A stretch of DNA of 45,479 bases from Saccharopolyspora shandongensis. Lineage in GTDB: Bacteria > Actinomycetota > Actinomycetes > Mycobacteriales > Pseudonocardiaceae. The notes under the pieces are model-generated. The model was not told where the DNA came from and did no database searches. It worked only from the letters and a program-made list of their open reading frames with translations. Of this stretch, positions 7,696 to 19,733 are shown one piece after another. How positions within the stretch are numbered: position 1 is the stretch's first letter; every line of letters starts with the position of its first letter. A program made the translations under genes and the position numbers. The stretch is from NCBI RefSeq assembly GCF_900106995.1, contig NZ_FNOK01000070.1:1-45479 (forward strand), in the 5' to 3' direction.

Positions 7696-8974
7696 GGTCC
7701 GCGACCACTCGATCCAGGATCAGCGGCGTCGACACCTCGTCGGCGCCGCTGATCTCGTATGCACCCACCAACGCCTCCCGGGCGCCGGTGACGGTTTCCG
7801 GCCGGTCGGTGTGTAGTTCCAGCAGCGGTTGGCCCGTCGTCACGCGATCGCCCGGCTTCGCCAGGCACAGCACTCCTGCGGCGTGCTGGACGTCGTCCTC
7901 CTTGCGGGCCCGGCCGGCCCCGAGTCGCCAGGCCGCGATCCCAACCCCGTACGCGTCGAGCCTCGCCAGCGTCCCGGTTTCAGGTGCGGTGACGACCTCG
8001 ACGTGCTCGGCTCGCGGCAACGCGGCCTCCGGGTCGCCGTCCTGGGCCCGGATCATCCGGCACCACGAGTCGTACGCCCGCCCGTCTGCCAGCACCTCGG
8101 CCGGGTCCACATCGGACAGACCGGCGTGCTCGAGCATCTCGCGGGCCAGCGCCAGCGTCAGCTCCACGACGTCCGGCGGCCCGCCGCCCTGCAGCACCTC
8201 CACCGCCTCCGCCACTTCCAGTGCGTTGCCGACCGCGCGGCCCAACGGGACCGACATGTCGGTGATCAACGCGCTGGTGCTCAACCCGTTGGCCATGCCG
8301 ATCTCCACCAACGCGGTGGCCAGTTCCCGCGCCTGGCCCAGGTCCTTCATGAACGCACCCGAACCGCACTTGACGTCCAGCACCAGCGACTGCACGCCCT
8401 CGGCGATCTTCTTGCTCATGATCGAGCTGGCGATCAGCGGGATGGACTCGACCGTGCCCGTCACGTCGCGAAGCGCGTAGAGCTTGCGATCGGCCGGGGC
8501 CAGCCCTTCCGTCGCGGCGCACACCACCGCGCCGACGTCGTCGAGCCGGTCGCGGATCTCGTCGGGCGACAACCGGGCCCGCCAGCCCGGGATCGACTCC
8601 AGCTTGTCCAGCGTGCCGCCGGTATGACCGAGCCCTCGGCCGGACAGCTGCGGCACCGCCGCGCCGCACGCGGCGACCAGCGGCGTCAGCGGCAGCGTGA
8701 TCTTGTCGCCGACGCCACCGGTGGAATGTTTGTCCACAGTGGGCCTTCGAACCCCGTCCAGCACCAGCGTCTCGCCGGAGGCGACCATCGCCGCCGTCCA
8801 GCGCGCCGTCTCCGCCGGCGTCATGCCGCGCAGCAGCACCGCCATCGCCAGCGCGGCCATCTGCTCATCGGCGACCTGACCCCGGGTGTACGCGTCGATG
8901 ACCCAGTCGATCTGCGCATCGCCGAGCACCTGCCCATCGCGCTTCGCGCGGATCACGTCAACAGCGGAATGCAC
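7673..8974 (-). CDS. deoA: Thymidine (pyrimidine-nucleoside) phosphorylase
   Basis: A protein of about 433 aa that cleaves thymidine or deoxyuridine with phosphate to the base and deoxyribose-1-phosphate. It shows the family hallmark KHSTGGVGDKITLPL, the glycosyltransferase N-domain start AVDVIRAKRDGQVL...IDWVIDAYTRG, SGRGLGHTGGTLDKLES, DVKCGSGAFMK, and the PYNP C-terminal domain from about residue 340. Start: GTG 8974 has GGAGG eight bases ahead; the open frame reaches GTG 8989, which would overlap that ribosome site. A TATAGG box (9014-9009) upstream suggests its own promoter, because the repeat-split gene separates it from cdd. Confidence 0.93.
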   Translation of the reverse strand: MHSAVDVIRAKRDGQVLGDAQIDWVIDAYTRGQVADEQMAALAMAVLLRGMTPAETARWTAAMVASGETLVLDGVRRPTVDKHSTGGVGDKITLPLTPLVAACGAAVPQLSGRGLGHTGGTLDKLESIPGWRARLSPDEIRDRLDDVGAVVCAATEGLAPADRKLYALRDVTGTVESIPLIASSIMSKKIAEGVQSLVLDVKCGSGAFMKDLGQARELATALVEIGMANGLSTSALITDMSVPLGRAVGNALEVAEAVEVLQGGGPPDVVELTLALAREMLEHAGLSDVDPAEVLADGRAYDSWCRMIRAQDGDPEAALPRAEHVEVVTAPETGTLARLDAYGVGIAAWRLGAGRARKEDDVQHAAGVLCLAKPGDRVTTGQPLLELHTDRPETVTGAREALVGAYEISGADEVSTPLILDRVVADRAPAGPP

Positions 8975-9008
8975 CGCCACCACCTCCACGGCTCACAACA
9001 ACTTCCCG

Positions 9009-9016
9009 CCTATAAA
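9009..9016 (-). promoter_or_regulatory. Possible -10 element for deoA
   Basis: TTTATAGG on the minus strand, about 35 bp before the deoA start. No matching -35 is clear. It is listed because the surroundings are otherwise GC-rich and deoA no longer joins the upstream operon. Confidence 0.3.
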
Positions 9017-9151
9017 GAGAACCGAACCCCACCTACAGATACACCCCAATCGGGTGATCTATGCCAAAAGCGTTGTGTACGACCGAGATGTGCAACCTAC
9101 CCGTGCGCAATGTGGATCTCGACGGCCAGTCGGAGCACGTTCCCACAACGC

Positions 9152-9166
9152 TAGGCTCGCCGGGTG
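9152..9166 (+). promoter_or_regulatory. Leaderless promoter of the split DUF3800-like gene
   Basis: TAGGCT (9152-9157) followed by six bases and then GTG (9164). This is the TANNNT-N6/7-start spacing of actinobacterial leaderless mRNAs. No clear -35. Confidence 0.45.
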
Positions 9167-10016
9167 ATCCTCCCCGCCGCAGCAGGCAACCAAGCCTTTG
9201 CCGACGAATCGTTCCACGAAGCCGAAGTCGGCGGTTACTACATCCTCGCTGCGGTGATCTTCGAGGTTGCCACGCACGATCCAGCGAGGTTAGCGATGCA
9301 CGAGCTGCGTGGCAGGCGCAACGCGTACAAGTTGCACTGAGGTTTTTCCAACCTCGTTCTGCGTGGCGGTGCGGGTGGCGGAACCTCAGCGTCCGCCTGG
9401 ACTGTGGGTGCCCTGACTTATGTATGCCAATACACGGCGTCAGGGCCGTCCTCGCCAGGCGAACGCTGAGAACCCGCGGCGGTGCCAGTTGCGAGGGTGG
9501 GCCCGAAAGCGCCTGACGGCGCTTGGCGACGGCGCGCACTCAGGCGCAGGTCAGACACCGCGGCTGCGGTACCCGACCAGGATGAAAAACCCTCAATGGA
9601 ACGAGATGACTTCGCAGGAGAAGCACAATGCGGCGAAGATCGTGGCCGAACTCGAAGGATTTCACATCGTCGTGGTCGGAACCCCCGTGCCCAGGCGACG
9701 ACAGGAACGCGCCCGCGCACTGTGCCTCGGCAAACTGGTACCCGAGCTACACAGCTACGGAATCGATCGCCTGCTGATGGAGGGCCGCTCGCGAGCGCTC
9801 AACGAACGAGGTGTTACGACCGTCCGCGGAGCCCGATACGAGCTCCCCAAAGGAGCCGTCTTCGAGATCGAACACCTGCCAGGAAGTAGCGAGGCGCTGC
9901 TCTGGGCGGCGGACATCGTGGCTGGTGCTGTCCGGTCCAGCAAAGAAGGATCGGACAACTGCCGCGAGCTCCTGGACGCCCGGCTCTACCAGATCGACTT
10001 GGCGATCGATTGCTAA
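9164..10016 (+). pseudogene. DUF3800-like gene interrupted by structured repeat B
   Basis: The first exon-like part (9164-9337, 58 codons) reads ...QAFADESFHEAEVGGYYILA...RGRRNAYKLH and then meets TGA, the first bases of repeat B. The second part (9597-10016) reads WNEMTSQEKHNAAKI...HIVVVGTP...EALLWAADIVAGAV. Both parts look like one DUF3800-type protein (RNase H-like fold): an N-terminal DES motif, a KLHW-type joint, and a late (A)D-I-V-A-G. Deleting exactly 9338-9596 joins CAC to TGG and gives a continuous 197-codon frame. As DNA it is disrupted. Whether RNA removal restores it is unknown. It lies opposite to and between cdd and deoA, splitting a salvage operon, and its composition is less GC-rich than its neighbours. 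Confidence 0.75.
9338..9596 (+). mobile_element. Structured dispersed repeat, copy B (complete, 259 bp)
   Basis: A complete element inserted in a coding frame. The left end is TGAGGTTTTTCC and the right end, read inward on the other strand, is TTGAGGGTTTTTCATCC, forming imperfect terminal inverted repeats. The internal structure includes a left-end hairpin GAGGTT-TTTCC-AACCTC, a central stem GCCCTGAC (9410-9417) with GTCAGGGC (9439-9446) topped by TGTAT-GCCA-ATACA, AAGCGCC-TGAC-GGCGCTT (9507-9524), and ACCGC-GGCT-GCGGT (9557-9570). CTCAGCGTCCGCCTGG and CCAGGCGAACGCTGAG also face each other around the centre. It has no transposase or conserved frame, so it would be non-autonomous. No obvious target duplication is seen. 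Confidence 0.85.
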
Positions 10017-10141
10017 CAACCTCAGAGATGCGTAAGGCCAGGGTCCCGGTCTGCCCCAGGAAGCACCTGACCTTGCGACTCGCCCGACACCCACGATGCC
10101 GAACTCCCGCGCACACCATACACCGCTCGCGCAGCGGCCGC

Positions 10142-10522
10142 TTACAGTTCGAAGGCGTCGGGGAGGACTTCGGTCATCGGCAGTACTCCTCGCGGCGTGT
10201 CCACCAGGCAGTCCCGGCCGCCCAGTTCGAAGAGGAGCTGGCGGCAGCGGCCGCACGGCATCAGCAGGTCGCCCGTTCCGCTCCGGCAGGCCACCGCGAC
10301 GAACCGGCCTCCGCCGGTCAGCCGCAGTTGGCCCGCCATCGTGCACTCCGCGCACAGCGTGAGCCCGTAGGAACCGTTCTCCACGTTGCAGCCGACGACC
10401 ACCCGGCCGTCGTCGCACAGCGCCGCCGCTCCCACCTGCAACTTCGAGTACGGGCAGTACGCCAGCGCCGCGGCCTCGACCGCCGCGGCGCGCAGCGCCT
10501 CCCAGTCCACAGTGGTCGTCAC
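10142..10522 (-). CDS. cdd: Cytidine deaminase
   Basis: A protein of 126 aa, the size of the small tetrameric zinc cytidine deaminases. It converts cytidine or deoxycytidine to uridine or deoxyuridine. The catalytic C57-A-E59 (TLCAECTMAG) and the zinc-binding PCGRCRQLLFE motif are present, as is the substrate-binding CNVENGSYG. The GTG start (10522-10520) overlaps the permease stop (TAG) by one base, so it is the last gene of the transporter operon. Its product uridine can feed the phosphorylase encoded next along the strand. The stop (10142) faces the split DUF3800-like gene. Confidence 0.95.
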   Translation of the reverse strand: MTTTVDWEALRAAAVEAAALAYCPYSKLQVGAAALCDDGRVVVGCNVENGSYGLTLCAECTMAGQLRLTGGGRFVAVACRSGTGDLLMPCGRCRQLLFELGGRDCLVDTPRGVLPMTEVLPDAFEL

Positions 10523-11790
10523 TAGTCCTCGCCTCTGCGGTATTGCAGGCCGTCTGCGGCGGGTGGTCGTAGTCGTTGCGATGCCGCTGCGAGGATCACC
10601 AGGGTGACGAGGTGCGGCGTGTAGGCCGTCAGTTCGTCGGGGAGCTCGTCGGTGAACCAGTACACCGCGTACGTGACCGCCGCGAACACCAGGGCCACCC
10701 CGGCGCCGAACCACATCCGCCGCCACAGCTGCACAGCCACCACCACGACCAGCAGCAGCGTCGCCGCGTACAGCAGCGCGTGCACGCTGGTCTCGCCGCT
10801 GCGCAGCTGCAGGCCGTCGGCGTAGCCGAACAGCGCCGCGCCGCCCAGCAGGCCGCTGGGCCGCCAGTTGCCGAAGATCATCGCCGCCAGGCCGATGTAG
10901 CCCCGGTTGTTGGTCTGGCCTTCCAGGTAGCCGGCCTGCCCCGGGTTGAGGATCAGCGCCGCGCCGCCGATCCCGGCCAGCGCACCCGAGATGATCACCG
11001 CGATGTACTTGTAGCGGTAGACGTTCACGCCGAGCGACTCCGCCGCGACCGGGTTCTCGCCGCAGGACCGCAGCCGCAGTCCGAACGGCGAGCGCCACAG
11101 CACCAGGTAGCTCACCGGCACCAGCAGGTACGCCAGCATCGTCAGCGGCGAGACCTCGGTGACCAGGCCGCCGAGGATGCCCGCGAGGTCGGAGATCCCG
11201 ACCCGCTGCAGGTCCTCCAGCTGCTGCAGCCAGGTGCCCAGCGGCTGCGCCGAGTAGGTGTCGAACTTCGGCACCGGCGGCGACTCCCGCGGGTTCCGCG
11301 AGATCGGCTCGAACAGCAGCGTCGACAGGTACTTCGCGGTGCCCGCGCCGAGCAGGTTGATGGCCACACCGGACACGATGTGGTTGACCCCGAAGGTCAC
11401 CGTCGCCACGGCGTGCACCAGGCCGCCGAGCGCGCCGAACACCGCGGCGGCGACGAGCCCGGCCAGCGGTCCCCACTGGTAGCCGGCCCAGGCACCGCCC
11501 CAGGTGCCCAGGATCATCATGCCTTCCAGGCCGATGTTGATGACCCCGGCCCGCTCCGCCCACAACCCGCCGAGGGCGGCCAGCAGGATCGGGATGCCCA
11601 ACCGCACCGCCGCCTGCACGGTGCCGGACGAGGTCAGCTGCGGCACGCCGGTCTGGTACGAGGTGATCGACACCGCCAGGAAGCCGACCGCCACCCACAG
11701 CAGGACGCGGGCCCAACTGGGCATCCGGCCGCCGAGGGCGCCCGCTTTCCGGTCCGCCGGTGCCGATGATTTGGTCGCGACCGCGGTCAT
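10522..11790 (-). CDS. Nucleoside ABC transporter permease (second)
   Basis: A polytopic membrane protein of 422 aa, BPD_transp_2 family. The conserved family stretch is GLWAERAGVINIGLEGMMI, with GVNHIVSGVAINLLGAG and ...RLRSCGENPVAAESLGVNVYRYKY (the EAA-like coupling loop). It forms the channel with the adjacent permease. Its start overlaps the preceding gene's stop as ATGA (11787-11790). Together with a BMP lipoprotein, a double ATPase and cdd, the context fits ribonucleoside/deoxynucleoside import of the RnsBACD/NupABC kind. The exact substrate is inferred from context. Confidence 0.92.
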   Translation of the reverse strand: MTAVATKSSAPADRKAGALGGRMPSWARVLLWVAVGFLAVSITSYQTGVPQLTSSGTVQAAVRLGIPILLAALGGLWAERAGVINIGLEGMMILGTWGGAWAGYQWGPLAGLVAAAVFGALGGLVHAVATVTFGVNHIVSGVAINLLGAGTAKYLSTLLFEPISRNPRESPPVPKFDTYSAQPLGTWLQQLEDLQRVGISDLAGILGGLVTEVSPLTMLAYLLVPVSYLVLWRSPFGLRLRSCGENPVAAESLGVNVYRYKYIAVIISGALAGIGGAALILNPGQAGYLEGQTNNRGYIGLAAMIFGNWRPSGLLGGAALFGYADGLQLRSGETSVHALLYAATLLLVVVVAVQLWRRMWFGAGVALVFAAVTYAVYWFTDELPDELTAYTPHLVTLVILAAASQRLRPPAADGLQYRRGED

Positions 11791-12877
11791 GCCCGCTCAC
11801 CTCCGGTTCCGGCGGCGGCCGGCGCGGCCGCGGTGCCCAGCGCACGCCCGACCCGCCGCTGCTCGGCGGCGAGTTCGCGGCGGCGCACCAACTCGTACGC
11901 GACGACGACCGACAGCACGATCGCGCCCTGCAGGATCGTCACGATCTCCTTGGGCACCCCGATGTTGTCGAGCGTCAACGAGCTCTTGTCCAAGAAGGAC
12001 CAGAGCAGCGCGCCGAACGCCACGCCGATCGGGTGGTTGCGGCCGAGCAGCGCGATGGCCAGTCCCGCGAAGCCGTACCCGGTCGGGAAGTTGAGCGTGA
12101 AGGTGTGGTCGCGGCCGAGGATCTCCGGCAGGCCGGCCAGGCCCGCGACGGCGCCGGAGATCAGCATCGCGGACATGACCATGCGCTTGGAGTTCACGCC
12201 ACCGGCGGTGGCCGCGGTCGACGACAGGCCGGAGGCCCGCAGCTCGAAGCCGTAGCGGGTCCGGTCGATCAGCACCGCGTAGCCGACGCCGACGGCGGCC
12301 GCGAGCAGCACGAGGCCGAACATGGTGCCCGCGCCGCCGAACGGGATGCCGGGCACCTGGCCGCTGTCCGGGATGATCTTGGTCCCCTGCGTGTTCCCGC
12401 GCAGCTCGCCGAAGGTCGGGACGAGGTAGGCGACCACGCCGATCGCCAGCATGTTGAGCATGATCGTGGAGATCACCTCGGACACCCCGCGGTAGACCTT
12501 GAGCAGCGCCGCGATGCCGCTCCACGCGGCACCGACGACGGCACCGACCACCACGATCACCACGGCGTGCAGCCCGAACGGCAGGCTGATGGCGCCGCCG
12601 ACGATCGACGCCACGCAGGCGGCCAGCTTGTACTGGCCCTCGATGCCGATGTTCAGCAGGTTCATCTGGAACCCGATCGCGGCCGCGATCGCCACCAGGT
12701 AGTACGCCCCCGCCGTGTTGACGATGTCCACGGCGGTCGTGCCGCGGGCGACCTGCGCGATCATCTCCGCCAGCGTCGCGAGCGGGTTCGCGCCGGAGAC
12801 CAGCAGCACCACGCTGCACAGCACCGCGGCGAAGACGATCGCCAGCGCCGGTGGCAGCAGCCGTGCGCGCCACGTGT

Positions 12878-12881
<4 letters not shown>
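11787..12881 (-). CDS. Nucleoside ABC transporter permease (first)
   Basis: A protein of about 364 aa with many hydrophobic helices, BPD_transp_2 family. The conserved features are IGFQMNLLNIGIEGQYKLAA, VSEVISTIMLNMLAIGVVAYL, and the cytoplasmic coupling loop ELRASGLSSTAATAGGVNSKR. The start ATG 12881-12879 overlaps the ATPase stop in an ATGA junction, with GGGGAGG upstream. The long extension of this frame toward 14276 is only an antisense-like shadow of the ATPase gene. It pairs with the next permease as a heterodimer. Confidence 0.92.
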
Positions 12882-14428
<1,547 letters not shown>

Positions 14429-14541
14429 GGGGCTCCGTGGTACGTCGACACCGGCAGCGAAGCAGAAAGACGCTCAACAATGGACGGTTTCAGCGAGAAC
14501 GTGACGATCTTGGCGCGAACCCGCCAACCGACCCGTTGACG

Positions 14542-14590
14542 GATGAGGGGCACCCCCGACGCGTCGACCGCGCCGGAAGTGCCCCTCATC
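14542..14590 (-). promoter_or_regulatory. Intra-operon stem-loop between BMP and ATPase genes
   Basis: GATGAGGGGCAC (14542-14553) and GTGCCCCTCATC (14579-14590) are perfect 12-bp arms around 25 nt. The structure begins 8 bp after the BMP stop codon. It is placed to act as a partial terminator or 3' stabiliser, giving more binding protein than transporter. That role is inferred from similar operons. Confidence 0.55.
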
Positions 14591-14597
14591 TGGGATG

Positions 14598-15770
14598 TCA
14601 CGGCTTGTCGGAAACCTTGATGTCGCCGCGGGCGATGGCCGCCTTGTAAGCGTCCACCGTGGGGACCAGCTCGGTGATCTTGCCGCCGGAGGTGGAGTAG
14701 CCCACGCCGTCGATGCCCAGGTCGAACTTCTTCGGCAGCGTGCTCAGGTCGTTGCGCGCGACCGCCGCGATGTAGTCGTACACCGCGAAGTCGACCCGCT
14801 TGAGCATCGAGCTGATGATCACGTCCTTGTACTCCGCGACCGTCGGCTGGTTGTACTGGTCGGAGTCCACGCCGATGGCCTGCGCGTTCGAGGACTTCAC
14901 CGACGAGAACACGCCCTTACCGGAGGCGCCCGCCGCGTGGTAGATCACGTCGGCGCCGGACTCCAGCTGGCTGGTCGCGACCTCGGAACCCCGGTTGGGG
15001 TCCTGGAAGCCGCTGAAGTCGCCGGCCGGCGACAGGTACTTGCTCTCGATCTTGATGTCCGGCGCGGCGGCCTTGGCGCCCGCCACGTACCCGGCCTCGA
15101 ACTTCTCGATCAGCGGCGTCTTCACGCCGCCGACGAAGCCGACGTGGCAGTTCTTCGACCGGTGCGCGGCGATCACGCCGACCAGGAACGAGCCCTGCTC
15201 CTCGGCGAACACCAGCGACGTGACGTTCGGGATCCCCTGCACGTCCTCGTCGATGATCGCGAACTTGGTGTCCGGGAACTCCGGAGCGACCATCTTGATC
15301 GAGTCCGCGTAGGAGTAGCCGACCGCGATGACCGGGTTGTAGCCCTCGCGCGCCAGCTGCCGCAGCCGGGTCTGCTTGGCGTCCTCCGGCTCACCCGCCC
15401 CGGCGTCGAGCTCCTTGATGTCGCTGAAGCCCATCTGCGCCTTGGCGCGGTCCAGGCCCGCGACCGAGGCGTCGTTGAACGAGGCATCCCCGCGTCCACC
15501 GATGTCGAAGGCCAGCCCCACCCGCATCCCGGCGGCCTGCGGGGCGGGCTGCTGCTGCTCGTTGCCCGAAGTGGTCGGTGCGGCCCCGGCCGGCGGCGCG
15601 CTCAGCTGGCACCCCTGGCCCTGGGCGTTGTTGGTTCCCCCACCCCCGCTGTCCTTGGCACAACCCGCCAGCGCCAAGGCGCCGGTGAGCATCACTGCGA
15701 CCACTGTGGCGCCGTTCCGGCGCACTCCTCCGGCACCCGAGCGCCTTCCCCATATCGGCGTTCGCCGCAT
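14598..15770 (-). CDS. BMP family nucleoside-binding lipoprotein
   Basis: An exported solute-binding protein of about 390 aa. It has a signal peptide with basic N terminus and a lipobox (LALAGC, lipid-carrying Cys37), then a glycine- and glutamine-rich linker, and the BMP/PnrA-type domain: VGLAFDIGGRGDASFND, IAVGYSYADSIK, FAIIDEDVQGIPNV, VGFVGGVKTPLIEKFEAGY, VIYHAAGASGKGVF. Family members bind purine or other nucleosides outside the membrane. The start is ATG 15770, with AGGAAAGGGGAA ahead; the frame stays open to 15965 without a ribosome site. It is the first gene of the transporter-cdd operon. Confidence 0.93.
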   Translation of the reverse strand: MRRTPIWGRRSGAGGVRRNGATVVAVMLTGALALAGCAKDSGGGGTNNAQGQGCQLSAPPAGAAPTTSGNEQQQPAPQAAGMRVGLAFDIGGRGDASFNDASVAGLDRAKAQMGFSDIKELDAGAGEPEDAKQTRLRQLAREGYNPVIAVGYSYADSIKMVAPEFPDTKFAIIDEDVQGIPNVTSLVFAEEQGSFLVGVIAAHRSKNCHVGFVGGVKTPLIEKFEAGYVAGAKAAAPDIKIESKYLSPAGDFSGFQDPNRGSEVATSQLESGADVIYHAAGASGKGVFSSVKSSNAQAIGVDSDQYNQPTVAEYKDVIISSMLKRVDFAVYDYIAAVARNDLSTLPKKFDLGIDGVGYSTSGGKITELVPTVDAYKAAIARGDIKVSDKP

Positions 15771-16210
15771 GCCGTTCCCCTTTCCTGTCGGTCCCACCGC
15801 GCTCCCACCGCCGCTCCGGCTTGACCGGAGGTCCGCGGCGTCGGGTGAACTCCACACGAAGGTGTTGTCTCCGGTGAATTGTTCTTCCGGGGCGCGGCGC
15901 ACGCCATTCGGTGACGTGGCTCTCGAAATTAAGTCTTGACGCTGCCGCTTGCGCATTGCTCGCATGTCACGAAATGGTTTCTACATCGATCAACCGAGAT
16001 GGGGCGCTTGTCTGGTCGATCACAGACGGCGCAGGCGAGTAGGCCGGGGCGATTCGCCGGGTCTAGCATCCGATGAGTCAAGGCCCCAGTTCGTGGCCGG
16101 TGACGGGCGTGCACCCAATGCCAATTGGGACCAACTGCAACTCGGGGCCGGTCGCCCCTTGTTCCCGAACGGGGCCGTCAGTCCACCAGCGAGGTTGGAG
16201 GCCTTCCACC
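15771..16210. other. Divergent regulatory region, nucleoside operon / sdh operon
   Basis: 440 bp between divergent operons. It holds a less GC-rich patch near 15925-15985, a -10-like TAGCAT at 16064-16069 on the sdh side, and an inverted repeat CCCAAT-GCCA-ATTGGG (16114-16129) containing the palindrome CCAATTGG, within the probable sdhC leader. I see no known riboswitch and no credible gene. Readable frames here (such as from 16073) join sdhC without their own ribosome site. Confidence 0.45.
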
Positions 16211-16645
16211 ATGGCCAGCACCACCGCCTCCGCGGCCGAGGCCCCGCAGCGCGCCACCGCACCGCGCGCGAAGGGCCGCCTCTACCGCGGCGATCTGGGC
16301 ATGTGGTCGTGGGTCGCCCACCGGATCACGGGCGTACTCACCTTCTTCTTCTTGTTCGTACACGTCCTGGACACGGCCCTCGTCCGGGTTTCGCCGAACG
16401 CGTACGACACGGTCATCGAAACCTACAAGCACCCCGTGATGATCCTGTTCGAGCTGGGTCTGCTGGCGGCCGTGCTGTTCCACGCGTTCAACGGCATCCG
16501 GGTCATGCTGGTCGACTTCTGGGCCAAGGGCACGCAGTACCAGAAGCCGATGCTGTGGACGGTCGTGGCGCTCTGGCTGGTGTTGATCATCCCGGCCGCG
16601 ATCAGCCTGATCAGCCGCGCACTCACGGAACTCTTCGGGGGTTGA
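16211..16645 (+). CDS. sdhC: Succinate dehydrogenase cytochrome b subunit
   Basis: A protein of about 144 aa with three membrane helices. The family signature is GDLGMWSWVAHRITGVLTFFF, which starts at the first helix and contains the heme-ligand histidine region, followed by LFHAFNGIRVML. It anchors complex II and carries heme b and quinone sites. The start is ATG 16211 (MASTTAS), preceded by TTGGAGG. Upstream ATG 16073 lacks a site. It is the first gene of sdhCDAB, followed five bases later by sdhD. Confidence 0.93.
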   Translation: MASTTASAAEAPQRATAPRAKGRLYRGDLGMWSWVAHRITGVLTFFFLFVHVLDTALVRVSPNAYDTVIETYKHPVMILFELGLLAAVLFHAFNGIRVMLVDFWAKGTQYQKPMLWTVVALWLVLIIPAAISLISRALTELFGG

Positions 16646-16650
16646 GCAAA

Positions 16651-17070
16651 ATGACCGTCACCGACGCTCCGCTTTCCGTGGAGAAGCCGCGCACCCCGTC
16701 GCGCCCCGCCGCACGCCGCAACAACTTCGAGCTCTACAGCTGGTTGTTCATGCGGCTGTCCGGTGTGCTCCTGCTTTTCCTGGTGCTGGGCCACCTGCTG
16801 ATCATGCTGTTCCTGGACGGCGGCGTTCACAAGATCAACTTCGCGTTCGTCGCCGGCCGCTGGGCGTCCCCGTTCTGGCAGTTCTGGGACCTCACCATGC
16901 TGTGGCTGGCGGGCCTGCACGGCGGCAACGGGCTGCGCACCGTCATCAACGACTACTCCCGAAAAGACGGCACACGCTTCTGGCTGAAGATGCTGCTGTA
17001 CGTCTCGGTCTTGCTGACCGTGGGTCTGGGCACCTTCGTGATCTTCACCTTCGACCCGAACATCGGCTAG
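16651..17070 (+). CDS. sdhD: Succinate dehydrogenase hydrophobic membrane anchor
   Basis: A protein of about 139 aa with three helices. The first is in SWLFMRLSGVLLLFLVLGHLL, with the conserved arginine/serine of the quinone site and a histidine heme ligand. LWLAGLHGGNGLRTVINDY and a last helix ending in FTFDPNIG follow. It pairs with SdhC in the membrane. The start is ATG 16651, five bases after the sdhC stop. A 73-bp gap with its own strong ribosome site separates it from sdhA. Confidence 0.92.
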   Translation: MTVTDAPLSVEKPRTPSRPAARRNNFELYSWLFMRLSGVLLLFLVLGHLLIMLFLDGGVHKINFAFVAGRWASPFWQFWDLTMLWLAGLHGGNGLRTVINDYSRKDGTRFWLKMLLYVSVLLTVGLGTFVIFTFDPNIG

Positions 17071-17143
17071 CGCCGCAGACGACCACAGCGTGGCGAGATC
17101 GACGCCCCACCCGCGGGTCCCGCCACAGCCCGAGGAGGCGACC

Positions 17144-18933
<1,790 letters not shown>

Positions 18934-18934
<1 letters not shown>

Positions 18935-19719
18935 TGACCGCCGCTACCACGAACAACGACACGACCCAGCTCCCGGCTGACGCACCGCCGATCCCGGACG
19001 GCGCGACGATGGTCACCGTCAAGATCCTCCGGTACAACCCGGAGGTCGACGAGGACCTGCACTGGGAATCCTACCGGATCCCGGCGCTGCCGTCGGACCG
19101 CGTGCTGAACCTGCTGCACTACATCAAGTGGTACGTCGACGGCACGCTGACCTTCCGCCGGTCCTGCGCGCACGGCGTGTGCGGGTCCGACGCGATGCGG
19201 ATCAACGGCGTCAACCGGCTGGCCTGCAAGGTGCTGATGAAGGACCTGCTGGCCAAGGGCGGCGAGACCACGCTGACCATCGAGCCGATCAAGGGACTGC
19301 CGGTCGAGAAGGACCTGGTGGTCGACATGGAGCCGTTCTTCGAGGCCTACCGGGCGGTCAAGCCGTACCTGATGACCACCGGCAACGAGCCGACCCGGGA
19401 ACGCATCCAGTCGGTCGCCGAGCGGGCCCGGTTCGACGACACCACCAAGTGCATCCTGTGCGCGGCGTGCACCACGTCGTGCCCGGTGTACTGGTCGGAC
19501 GGCAACTACTTCGGCCCGGCGGCGATCGTCAACGCGCACCGGTTCATCTTCGACAGCCGCGACGAGGGTGCCGAGGAGCGACTGGACATCCTCAACGACG
19601 TCGACGGGGTGTGGCGCTGCCGCACGACCTTCAACTGCACGGACGCCTGCCCGCGAGGCATCCAGGTGACGAAGGCGATCCAGGAGGTCAAGCGGGCCCT
19701 GATGTTCCGCCGCCGCTGA
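18934..19719 (+). CDS. sdhB: Succinate dehydrogenase iron-sulfur subunit
   Basis: A protein of 261 aa with three Fe-S centres linking SdhA to the membrane quinone. The 2Fe-2S cysteines are in FRRSCAHGVCGSDAMRING...LAC. The 4Fe-4S ligands are in CILCAACTTSCPVYW. The 3Fe-4S/4Fe-4S region is CRTTFNCTDACPRGIQVTKAI. The ATG overlaps the sdhA stop by one base. It is the last gene of the operon, followed by a hairpin terminator. Confidence 0.97.
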
Positions 19720-19733
19720 CCTCGGCAACAACC

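Noticed and set aside
9338..9596. Repeat family as a CRISPR array
   Set aside because: Copies are single, dispersed and in both orientations, with no short repeats and spacers and no cas genes.
9338..9596. Repeat B as a group II intron
   Set aside because: There is no visible domain V/VI hairpin with a bulged A or GUGYG start, and the element is far too short. An unknown intron-like process is not excluded.
15949..16650. Start of sdhD far upstream at 15949
   Set aside because: The extension overlaps sdhC in another frame. ATG 16651 gives a normal SdhD length and directly follows sdhC.
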